Assembly (NCBI GenBank): GCA_020796225.1 | Contig: CM036753.1 | Coordinates: forward strand, 77,893,441 to 77,957,440 | Direction of reading: 5' to 3' | Source of the DNA: Arion vulgaris | Taxonomy: Eukaryota; Mollusca; Gastropoda; Stylommatophora; Arionidae | Length of the DNA: 64,000 nucleotides | Shown: one piece after another, positions 55,240 to 64,000 of the stretch | Layout of the letters: every line of letters starts with the position of its first letter | Position numbering within the stretch: the first letter of the stretch is position 1 | Made by a program: the position numbers and the translations under genes | The notes under the pieces: generated by a model | Told to the model about the DNA's origin: nothing | Databases searched by the model: none | Seen by the model: the letters and a program-made list of their open reading frames with translations, nothing else

Positions 55240-55400
55240 CTGGATTGATTGATTGAACCATTATCATTGCCCTTCATGGAATAAACCATATGTGACCATA
55301 TATATTTCTTACAAAGGAAGATCTCAATGGCAGTTCACAAATTCCACAGCACAGGTGATGGCCCTCGATCTAATTTTGAAGGTAGTGAAAATCTCTGAGA
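55240..55400 (+). repeat. Dispersed repeat J, copy 4
   Basis: TTGATTGATTGAACCATTAT, 'AAGATCTCAATGGCAGTTCA' and 'ATGGCCCTCGATCTAATTTT' follow the block order of the other copies. Confidence 0.5.
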
Positions 55401-55659
55401 ATTTTATTGTACACTTTTTAATAAATGTTGTCTCAGCAATGGTTTTCCAGCCTACCATCTCATCTATTTTCAACTGCCAGTGGTTCTTGTACATGCTCAA
55501 CTTGAGCACGGCACGTACGTTTTAACGTCTGTCTATGATTGGACTATAAACTCGATCTCATCTACATTGAGATCAGGGATCTCTAAAACAATATTTCGAT
55601 TGCTCCGAAAAGTAGAATTTACCGAATACCTACCTTTGTAACAAGAGGTATGATCCTTA

Positions 55660-55995
55660 ACCCCACGAGGCGTCCGAGTGGTTACCGAGGCCTAAATTGG
55701 GATGTAAAGAATAGAACCACTGTTACCTGCCACGCATGTCGTAAGAGGAGACTGAAGAGGTTGAGCGTGGGGCTAGCTACCTCACAACGTAAAAAACACT
55801 AGATAGCCACAGAACGGAGAGCGAACCGAGTAAACGCTGGCTGAAACCGGACACATTGCTGAAGGATAAGCATCAGAGCTCCAAATGGCGCTGAATTATG
55901 TGACGTAAAAAACCGTTCTTGGCAAAGGCTGTTTATATATCACAATAAGAAGGATCAAAATGGCCGAAAAGAACGATCGACAAGAAGAAGAACCC
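55660..55995 (+). mobile_element. SINE, chimeric B1/B2 type
   Basis: Head GCGTCCGAGTGGTTACCGAG and core AATAGAACCACTGTTACCTG as in B1. The middle is as in B2 (CGAGTAAACGCTGGCTGAAA, CATCAGAGCTCC). The end is again as in B1 (CGTTCTTGGCAAAG, AAGAAGAAG). A 7-bp AACCCCA flanks both ends, possibly the target duplication. Confidence 0.82.
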
Positions 55996-56315
55996 CATAA
56001 TGCAGAGACACTTAACTCTTTTTTTTTTAAAACTACAACTTTTGTTTAGTCAAGAGGAATTTATTTTGCTCTAATACTGAAGTTGTAACAAGTTTACATA
56101 AGAGATTGTGAATTATAAAAATGTCAAATTGAATCATTATTCAACATTTGGTCAGGGGGATGCTAAAGTAAAAATTACCTGTATATACAGCAGAAACTTT
56201 AAAGAATGGCTTGCTAAATGTTTGAAATCACTTTTCTAACATATGACCTAGTTTTTTTATACAAAGAATCCTTAAGCTTAAAATGCGAATAATTCAAGAA
56301 AGAGCTTTGTAGAAG

Positions 56316-56594
56316 GCTAATACTAATTCTTCTTCTTCTTTGCATTCGTTCTTTACGACCAATTTGAATCACTCTTTGTGATATGTTTGATCTTTGACAA
56401 GAACGTGTATACGTTGCACATTGGTTTGGTAGGCCCCTAAACGCATAGACTTCTACACGTTTAGGACACATGCATTCGATTTCAGCCAAACCTCCTTAGT
56501 CACCTCTTACAACATGCATGGCAGGTAACAGTGGTTCTATTCTTTACACCCCAAATGTGGGTCCCGTTAACCACTCGGGCGGCTAATACTAATT
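56316..56594 (-). mobile_element. SINE, family B1, with target duplication
   Basis: SINE 56329-56581; perfect 13-bp duplication GCTAATACTAATT (56316-56328, 56582-56594). A good type copy of the family. Confidence 0.95.
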
Positions 56595-56930
56595 GATTTG
56601 TAGTTTGAAACCTTATAGATGTCATCTTTGAAGACTATTCTGTTTTGGCACTGAAATTGACTTAATCACAAAATGGCTGCTGTTTAATGTTTAAATAAGT
56701 AGTATATATTTATGATTTTTTCCTGCAATAAACTCACACTGATCATTAAAGAACTGAAAATAATTTTAAAAATGGAAATATGCTTAATTTATAGTGTTTC
56801 ATGTTTGTATATATGTTTTCAAATTTGCTTGTTTAAACTGTTACCATCTGTACCTAATAAAGGCAGTGACTTTCCGTTACTTTAATAAGCCAGAATAATA
56901 TTTGCCCATTTATTTGATTTATTATAGGTT
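56595..56930. other. No gene seen
   Basis: AT-rich intergenic sequence before the array. Confidence 0.4.
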
Positions 56931-56937
56931 CAGTTTT

Positions 56938-58875
56938 AATTAACTGCACTTGGGCAGGCTTAGTTTAATTCTCAGCACTTTGGGCAGGCTTATATTGGCA
57001 TAGTTTAATTCTCAGCACTTGTGCAGGCTTAGTTTAATTCTCAGCACTTTGGGCAGGCTTAGTTTAATTCTCAGCACTTGGGCAAGCTTATATTGGCATA
57101 GTTTAATTCTCAGCACTTGGGCAGGCTGATATTGGCATAGTTTCATTCTCAGCACTTTGGGCAGGCTTAGTTTAATTCTCAGCACTTTGGGCAGGCTTAT
57201 ATTGGCATAGTTTAATTCTCAGCACTTTGGGCAGGCTTAGTTTAATTCTCAGCACTTTGGGCAGGCTATATTGCATAGTTTAATTCTAGCACTTGGGCAG
57301 GCTGATATTGGCATAGTTTCATTCTCAGCACTTTGGGCAGGCTTAGTTTAATTCTCAGCACTTTGGGCAGGCTTAAATTGGCATAGTTTAATTCTAAGCA
57401 CTTTGGGCAGGCTTAGTTTAATTCTCAGCACTTTGGGCAGGCTTATATTGGCATAGTTTAATTCTCAGCACTTGTGCAGGCTTAGTTTAATTCTCAGCAC
57501 TTTGGGCAGGCTTAGTTTAATTCTCAGCACTTTGGGCAGGCTTATATTGGCATAGTTTAATTCTCAGCACTTGTGCAGGCTTAGTTTAATTCTCAGCACT
57601 TTGGGCAGGCTTAGTTTAATTCTCAGCACTTGGGCAAGCTTATATTGGCATAGTTTAATTCTCAGCACTTGGGCAGGCTGATATTGGCATAGTTTCATTC
57701 TCAGCACTTTGGGCAGGCTTAGTTTAATTCTCAGCACTTTGGGCAGGCTTATATTGGCATAGTTTAATTCTCAGCACTTTGGGCAGGCTTAGTTTAATTC
57801 TCAGCACTTTGGGCAGGCTTATATTGGCATAGTTTAATTCTAAGCACTTGGGCAGGCTGATATTGGCATAGTTTCATTCTCAGCACTTTGGGCAGGCTTA
57901 GTTTAATTCTCAGCACTTTGGGCAGGCTTAAATTGGCATAGTTTAATTCTAAGCACTTTGGGCAGGCTTAGTTTAATTCTCAGCACTTTGGGCAGGCTTA
58001 TATTGGCATAGTTTAATTCTCAGCACTTGTGCAGGCTTAGTTTAATTCTCAGCACTTTGGGCAGGCTTAGTTTAATTCTCAGCACTTTGGGCAGGCTTAT
58101 ATTGGCATAGTTTAATTCTCAGCACTTGTGCAGGCTTAGTTTAATTCTCAGCACTTTGGGCAGGCTTAGTTTAATTCTCAGCACTTGGGCAAGCTTATAT
58201 TGGCATAGTTTAATTCTCAGCACTTGGGCAGGCTGATATTGGCATAGTTTCATTCTCAGCACTTTGGGCAGGCTTAGTTTAATTCTCAGCACTTGGGCAG
58301 GCTGATATTGGCATAGTTTAATTCTCAGCACTTTGGGCAGGCTTAGTTTAATTCTCAGCACTTTGGGCAGGCTTAAATTGGCATAGTTTAATTCTAAGCA
58401 CTTTGGGCAGGCTTAGTTTAATTCTCAGCACTTTGGGCAGGTTTATATTGGCATAGTTTAATTCTCAGCACTTTGGGCAGACTTAGTTTAATTCTCAGCA
58501 CTTGGGGAGACTTAGTTTAATTCTCAGCACTTTGGGCATGCTTAGTTTAATTCTCAGCACTTTGGGCATGCCTAGTTTAATTCTCAGCACTTTGGGCAGG
58601 CTTATATTGGCATAGTTTAATTCTCAGCACTATGGGCAGGCAGATATAAGCTTAGTTTAATTTACAGCACTTTGGGCAGGCTCATATAGACTTTAATTCT
58701 CAGCACTATGGGCTGGTTCATATCGGCATAATTTAATTTTCAGTACTATGGGTTGGTTCATATTGGCATAATTAAATTTTCAGTACTATGGTCTGGTTCA
58801 TATCGGCATAATTTAATTTTCAGTACTATGGACAGGCTCATATTGGCTTAGTTTAATTCTCAGCACTATGAGCAG
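56938..58875 (+). repeat. Mixed 30/40-bp array with higher-order period of about 553 bp
   Basis: Two unit types alternate: GGCAGGCTTAGTTTAATTCT + CAGCACTTTG (30 bp), and the same with an extra TATATTGGCA insertion (40 bp). Rare variants such as CTTGGGCAAGCTTA recur at 57077, 57629 and 58184, giving a higher-order period of 552-555 bp over about three turns. The right end (58600-58875) is degenerate. Confidence 0.95.
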
Positions 58876-58879
58876 AAAC

Positions 58880-59790
58880 TCACAAATTTGCAACTCAGAA
58901 CATGTTTTTAGTTGTACAACATGTTCTAGTTGCAAATTGACTAACTAAAAAAACAAGTTTTATACGGTTAACATTTTAGAACTTGTGAATGTATTACAAA
59001 GAATGTATACATGTTACATTACAAGCAAAAAGTTCACGCAGTTTAATTTTTGATGAATTACATAAATATAAATAGTTATTATATGACAAGAAATCTTTGA
59101 ATACCATAAATGCATGTAATAGCCGTCTATCACAAACGACGATGACAACAGCCTGAGACGTGTTATTGCACCTCTCTGGTGTGTGCAGATGTGATTGTTG
59201 AGTTCAATCCTGGAACATAATCCCTACCACAGGTGGAACATATTGATCAGGGTTGGACATGTAGATGTGTGCTATGTCTTTGTGCAGCTTGTTTTCTCTG
59301 CCTCAGCAGTATGATTCTCAGTGATGCAAGTTCCTCTTGTTATGCTGCAGTGCAGTACCACATTAGGCGATCTTGCGTAGTTAATTCCCAGCGTGTCTAT
59401 ATGGAATGCATGTAACATGAAACTGTATATTCATGCATAGTGTCCACTGTAGTGGACACCTACTATTCATTCATTTCATAGTTACACATGCTTCTTTCAT
59501 GACCTCTGACGTATTCTGTGTACTGCTATGAACTAGCTGTGGACGGTATGTCTATTGCTGGAGACGTAAATTAACTTGTACTTCTACTGTGTAGTCAAGG
59601 TAGCAGACAAGATGATATTCATCTCAAAAATGTATGCATGAAAGGGATATAGTAATTGTTCACATCTATGAAACTAGCAAACTTATTAATGATTGACAAG
59701 ACTAAATTGATTGCATTTCAGACAAGACACAAATGTGATCACATCAACTCACACAGCAGACTTCAATTTTGAACTTTGTTACAAACTTGT
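58880..59790. other. No gene seen
   Basis: A 60-codon Cys-rich frame at 59233-59415 is not recognised and lacks supporting splice sites. Confidence 0.4.
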
Positions 59791-59799
59791 TACATTTCA

Positions 59800-60260
59800 A
59801 ATGTACAAACTTATGAAATTAGTAACATTGTAATATTTTAAATGTTTAAACTTATGAAACTAGCAAACTTGTTATAATGTAAATAACCGAACTTAAAAAA
59901 CTAGTAAACTTGTTACATTTCAATGTCCAAACTTATGAAAATAGTAAACATATTAGATTTCAAATGACCACACTTATGAACTTAGTAAACTTAATACATT
60001 GTAAATGATCAAACTTATGAAATTAGTAACTTGTTACATTGTAAATGATCAAATTTATGAAACTAGCAAACCTATTACATTTCAAATGTTCAAATTTATG
60101 AACTTAGTAAACTTATTACATTGTAAAGTATCAAATTTATTAAATTCATAACTTATTACATTGTAAATGATCAAATTTATTAAATTAGTAAACTTGTTAT
60201 ATATCACAAGTCCAAACTTATTAAACTAATAAACTTATTATAATCAAAACATTTAAATTT
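59800..60260 (+). repeat. Degenerate minisatellite, about 40-44 bp, about 10 copies
   Basis: Loose copies of TTACATTGTAAATGATCAAA followed by CTTATGAAATTAGTAAACTTG, strongly diverged (old array). Confidence 0.75.
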
Positions 60261-60264
60261 GATA

Positions 60265-60795
60265 AAGCTAGCAAAAGTATTGCACTGTGAGTATAGTCAT
60301 CTATAAAAATAGTTTCCTTTTTACAAAGCTGTTAATTTACAGTGGTGTTAACTACAATGCAGGTGTCCTTAGGCACAATCTTAATGCTTAAGTAGAATCC
60401 TTATGTAAAGGGTATATCAATCCACTATAACCAACACATTAGTATTAATAATGTATACTTTTTCTTAATAATGAAATATATGGTTAACAACAACCTCTTC
60501 TGACATCTAATCATTCAAGCCTGTTAAGTGATGTAGTCCTCAGGATATGTCTGTCTGCTTTGGAGATATATGAGACACACCACTAGAACTTTCATAACTT
60601 ATGCAGTAAACTTGTGTCAGCATAACAAATCATTACTTAATTAGCTAAAACTTTTCTAATATGTATTCCAGACTGATACCAATGAAAATCAAAATTAACA
60701 CAAAAAAACTCATGCAGATGATAGGTAAAGATGAGAAATGATTATATGAATGTGAAGTTCTATTAAGATCTTTATGTAAAAAAACAAAACAGTTC
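60265..60795. other. No gene seen
   Basis: AT-rich intergenic sequence. Confidence 0.4.
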
Positions 60796-60799
60796 AACA

Positions 60800-61125
60800 T
60801 GTGTATCCAGGAGGAAATGGCCACTGATAAAAGGTAGTTGTTGGATAGGGCATGTACTCAGTAGCGCTCAAGAAACCATTTTTAAAAAACCGCTATACAG
60901 TGGACTCTAGAAGTGAAGATGAAAAATAGGTAGATAGAAGATAACCTGGAAAACAGTGAAGAAGGAATTGTACAGTTTGGATCTGACTTGGTACATTCTG
61001 TGGAGAATGAGCATCGACCTATCAAGGTAGCAAGACATTGTTGTTACTTTACAAGACACCACAAGGCATGTCAAACTGCTTTGTAAGTTCATACCCAAAG
61101 AAAAGAAGATATAAAAAAGTTGTGA
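60800..61125 (+). pseudogene. LINE C-terminal fragment
   Basis: Frame WPLIKGSCWIGHVLSSAQET, then KITWKTVKKELYSLDLTWY and VVTLQDTTRHVKLLC. The 'WIGH.L....' and 'TW..TV.KEL..L.LTW' motifs are the end of a LINE polyprotein; the GKR.RGRP region between them is destroyed. Confidence 0.8.
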
Positions 61126-61129
61126 TCCT

Positions 61130-61580
61130 TTTGTCTACGATGTGCGTATAAAATGGTCTAAATAAACAAAACTCAATAGAGATTTGAACCAGAATGAGGC
61201 AACAATAAATTCAAGAATATATAGCAATATGAAGTGGATAGACCAAACTGCCAGAAGGTCTAAATAGACTTTTCGGTCAAATTGACATGCAATAATGACA
61301 GCAAAAAAGAGACCAAGAAATATACAGAATAAAAAAATATCAAATATGCAAATAAATCCTGTAACACAGTGAGAGAGAGATAGTAAAGAAAAGAACACAC
61401 TAGGGAAGTGTTGCAGAGACCCGAATGTTGCGTCTGATGTAATTTCCAGCAAACTGGTTATAATAGAAGTTAAATAAAATCCTTCAAACTAAATTCTGTG
61501 TGATCTTTATGATATCAATACTGCATTCTCAAGAATGAATGTTTTTTTTAAAGCTGCTCTTTGGGCTGTGGAGAATGCAG
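61130..61580. other. No gene seen; probable B4GALT7 3' UTR and flank
   Basis: It lies directly downstream of the B4GALT7 stop on the minus strand. A GA run occurs at 61370-61380. Confidence 0.4.
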
Positions 61581-61586
61581 TAGATT

Positions 61587-61802
61587 TTAGAGTTGGGGCT
61601 GATGTGGATGTGTTTGCAATAATGTTTTGTTGTACATGGCATGATCATCTGCTTGGAGACACCAGGGTGTTAGTTTGATGTCACACTCTAAAGACACATT
61701 AATGATTGTCACAGGAGCTTCATTTATCACCAATTCACTGACACTATCAACTTTGTACTTCACTGTTGACACACCTGTTTCTTTGTCCACTCGTCTGGTT
61801 TT
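61587..61802 (-). CDS. B4GALT7: B4GALT7 last coding exon
   Basis: Xylosylprotein beta-1,4-galactosyltransferase 7, the Golgi enzyme that adds the first galactose to xylose in the glycosaminoglycan linker of proteoglycans. On the minus strand the acceptor is CATTTTCAG before 61802. In phase 0 the exon reads KTRRVDKETGVSTVKYKVDS, VSELVINEAPVTIINVSLEC and DIKLTPWC. The pattern 'VD.E.G.STVKY.V.S......N.AP.T..NV.L.CD....PWC' is the conserved C-terminus of the family. Here it is followed by about 23 extra residues (LQADDHAMYNKTLLQTHPHQ to the stop at 61587), where vertebrate enzymes end a few residues after PWC. The gene converges with FANK1. Confidence 0.92.
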   Translation of the reverse strand, partial: KTRRVDKETGVSTVKYKVDSVSELVINEAPVTIINVSLECDIKLTPWCLQADDHAMYNKTLLQTHPHQPQL

Positions 61803-61879
61803 CTGAAAATGTTCAAAAATTACTAAAAATATATTTTCATTAAAGTTTTATTAAAAATGACGAATAAAAGTAGATGAAA

Positions 61880-62045
61880 ATTTTCTCTAGACTTTGCAGA
61901 CTGTAGAAATATCTGGAATTCACCATTTCTAGACCCAAATATGCAGGAGGTAAGAGGGCCAGTTCCTCTTTCACTTGTGGAAAGGTGGGATGGAAATGAA
62001 CGTAGAACCCTTTTTGCTTGATTCAAAAAGCACAGTTTTATGTTA
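61880..62045 (-). mobile_element. SINE, family G
   Basis: 'CAGGAGGTAAGAGGGCCAGT' and 'TTCCTCTTTCACTTGTGGAA' match 22885-22930. The tRNA-like head at its right is worn. Confidence 0.6.
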
Positions 62046-62719
62046 ATCAGTCCCCCATGAAAGTATTTAAAAGAGTGTAATTAAAACAATGTCGACAAAG
62101 AATGTATGAATTTATTATCATTCTGATGAAGATATTATTATTGGTTATCAGAACAGATCTCATTGAACTCTAGGCATGCCACTATATGCTAATTCTCTTT
62201 CCGTAAATAGATAAATGGCATGGAATGGATACTAATGATTTCTTTAGCTGACTTCTAAATAGTCACTGCCTACACCCACCATTGTTGATTTCAAATTCCC
62301 AAAATATCATTGATTGCCGCGTCATAAAACAAGGTGATGATTGAGTGATATTATCATTACAACTAAAATATAAAACCAGAATTACGCTAAATAATAAAAC
62401 CATACGTTTTATCGTTAATTGTCCCAACATGTCTTCTTTCACTCAGATTACTAACAACCATATCTGTCTTTTTAAAAGATTTTATATGTTAAAGTTAAAC
62501 ATCTCCCTGTCAGCTATCTAACAAATGATCACATTAATTCTACTTTATGCTACAAGAGTCATCCATGGACAGTCAATAAAGCAGGCACAGAAAATCACAA
62601 CATGTGAAATGAGCTGCTATAGATGCAGGTTTCTGGTATTTTAACAGAACATATAGGAGATCCATGACTGCCATCTTCGATCATTACAGCCATCTTAAAA
62701 TTCAGTTATTAGAGGATCA

Positions 62720-62960
62720 GAGAACTATCATCATAGCACTCTGGACATGTCCCTAGGTGCTCCGATCTCTGTCTCAACAAATCCAGCAGCCCAACACTCC
62801 AGTTTGTTGTTGATTAATCAATCTTTTCGCATATTTGGTATGTCGTTCTTTTCGGGCTGTACCATTATCGACACTAATCTCTCTCAATTTGATCAGCGAC
62901 TGGGATTCACAATACTGGGCTTCCAATGTGACAATGAAATATAATCAGAAAATAGAACAC
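62720..62960 (-). pseudogene. LINE zinc-knuckle tail fragment
   Basis: The + strand block CACTCTGGACATGTCCCTAG followed by GTGCTCCGATCTCTGTCTC is nearly the same as CACTCCGGACATGTCCATAG at 50051 and the related block at 43180. These encode the Cys-rich C-terminus of the RNase H-type LINE on the minus strand. Confidence 0.75.
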
Positions 62961-63018
62961 CAATTTTATCAACACACTCCAATAACAGAAACTTTACAGA
63001 AAATACAAACATGCTAAC

Positions 63019-63123
63019 CTCGAACTGATCAAAGAACCGATTTTGATCTCTGGGCCGCTTATTGCGGTCATGAATATGTCGAAATGACCTGTAGCCAGTA
63101 GTAAGATTTGCAGGTCGACCCAG
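63019..63123 (-). CDS. B4GALT7: B4GALT7 penultimate exon
   Basis: On the minus strand the acceptor is TGTTTTTGCAG and the donor GTTAGC, with 35 codons in phase 0: LGRPANLTTGYRSFRHIHDR then NKRPRDQNRFFDQFE. The 'RP...TTGY.-FRH.HD...R.RDQ' block is the signature of B4GALT7. The H-x-H pair within FRHIHD corresponds to the residues reported to bind the catalytic manganese in this family. Upstream exons with the DVD and WGWG-type motifs are not seen between 63124 and 64000 and probably lie beyond the window. Confidence 0.93.
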
Positions 63124-63129
63124 CTGCAA

Positions 63130-63465
63130 AAACATTGAATAATTTAAGAAAATGAATACATTACCAGGTTAATTTACTTCACTAAACTTGTCAGAATTGT
63201 CTTCATTATGTGATGTTAATTGGTAAACTTATTCATCAACACTGATCATCTGTTAAGTATAATAAGTTGGATATAACTTAATATTGCCTACTAATAAGAA
63301 ATTAATACAAGCAAATTCTATAACTTATTGTACACGCTACCTTCTAAGTATCATTCAATGCACTCTTCTCTACTTAGTGGTAGAAAGGGGGAATGCAATA
63401 CGATAGTGTTAGACTAACCTCTATTTTCTTATCTATCATTTTTATAGACTTTCTATGAGCTTGAT
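63130..63465. other. No exon seen (B4GALT7 intron)
   Basis: AT-rich intron sequence. Confidence 0.45.
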
Positions 63466-63466
63466 G

Positions 63467-63735
63467 GATCTTTCTTTCTTCTTCTACTTTGCGTTTGTTC
63501 TTTATGACCAATTTTAATCACTCTTTGTGATATGTTTGATTTTGCCAAGAACGTGTATACGTTGCACATTGGTTTGGTAGGCCCCTAAACGCATAGACTT
63601 CTACATGTTTAGGACACATGCATCCGATTTCAGCCAGACCTTAGTCGGTTCTTACGACATGCGTGGCAGGTAACAGTGGTTCTATTTTTACACCCCAAAT
63701 TTGGGCCCCGGTAACCACTCGGGAGATCTTTCTTT
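63467..63735 (-). mobile_element. SINE, family B1, with target duplication
   Basis: SINE 63478-63724, flanked by GATCTTTCTTT (63467-63477, 63725-63735). (CTT)n tail left, head right. Confidence 0.92.
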
Positions 63736-63855
63736 TATTTCATTCATTGTTATCTGTGTTTGATTGGCCGACGTATAACGTGAGTATTTGTCTCATATGC
63801 TTTCATTTACTGTAAACTATATTAAGCCTAAAATAATGCATGATTGTATTTAATA

Positions 63856-64000
63856 GCTGGGGTCTCTGACTAAGTGGTTAAACCATTTGCTTCATGTTTC
63901 GAAGACCATGGGTTCGAATCCAAATAGAGTAATTCTGTTCAGAGAGCTATTTTCTCTGAAGATCCCTAGAACTGTTGCCGGATCTACAGAGTTCATGCTT
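63856..64000 (+). mobile_element. tRNA-derived SINE, family F, runs off the window
   Basis: GGTCTCTGACTAAGTGGTTA (A box) and CATGGGTTCGAATCC (perfect B box). The body GAAGATCCCTAGAACTGTTG matches 39815-39850. A Ser/Leu-type tRNA gene is an alternative for the head, but there is no closing 3' acceptor stem in the right place. Confidence 0.75.

Larger units (their letters stand above)
61803..63018 (-). other. B4GALT7: B4GALT7 intron
   Basis: Donor GTTAGC at 63018-63013 and acceptor TTTTCAG at 61809-61803. It contains a family G SINE (61900-62045) and a LINE tail (62720-62960). Confidence 0.75.

Noticed and set aside
58119..58361. 80-codon minus-strand frame with LRIKL repeats
   Set aside because: By-product of the 30/40-bp array.
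59233..59415. 60-codon Cys-rich frame as a small secreted peptide or zinc finger
   Set aside because: No signal peptide, no regular C2H2 spacing, no splice support.
63856..63930. Genuine tRNA gene with intact A and B boxes
   Set aside because: The boxes are good, but no matching acceptor stem closes the molecule and the following sequence matches the SINE body at 39815-39850.

Overview
The window is nuclear DNA of an invertebrate animal, most likely a mollusc or other lophotrochozoan (inference). It has spliced genes with GT-AG introns, very long introns, tRNA-derived SINEs, 5'-truncated LINE tails, mariner and hAT elements and many minisatellites. It contains no bacterial-style operons, rRNA or CRISPR.

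Only two host genes can be recognised. The first is a FANK1 orthologue (fibronectin type III plus ankyrin repeats) on the + strand. Eight coding exons were found: 19307-19484, 26943-27067, 30519-30600, 38948-39022, 43539-43604, 48792-48973, 49848-49892 and 52844-52945. All adjacent exons agree in phase except the fifth and sixth. There the join would hit a stop at once, and about 70 residues of ankyrin repeats expected from the family are absent. The second is the 3' end of B4GALT7 (xylosylprotein beta-1,4-galactosyltransferase) on the - strand, exons 63019-63123 and 61587-61802. The two genes converge on an intergenic stretch of about 8 kb.

Layout. 1-19.2 kb is gene-free and TE-rich: a hAT-type element with an internal minisatellite (198-1220), a 44-bp array (1223-2459), a 53-bp array (3.0-3.8 kb), SINEs, a mariner with long inverted ends (7875-8760), two MITEs, a 31-bp array (14.5-16.45 kb) and a broken LINE reverse transcriptase (16.57-18.16 kb) split by a second copy of the hAT-type element. 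19.3-53.2 kb is FANK1. Its introns carry a 20-bp array (19.8-21.8 kb), a 62-bp array (27.4-28.9 kb), a 7.4-kb array of 109-bp units derived from a LINE tail (31.1-38.55 kb), and many SINEs and LINE C-terminal fragments. 53.3-61.5 kb is intergenic and holds nested SINEs and a mixed 30/40-bp array with a period near 553 bp. 61.5-64 kb is the end of B4GALT7 with SINEs.

The strongest observations are these: birth of a satellite from a LINE tail with a duplicated 23-unit block; two hAT-type copies with exact 8-bp target duplications, one of which grew a minisatellite; a mariner whose 3' end is also present inverted at its 5' end; a SINE group with a shared head and exchangeable bodies; and several arrays that switch abruptly from clean to indel-rich, which suggests unpolished assembly. 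No new enzymatic system was found.
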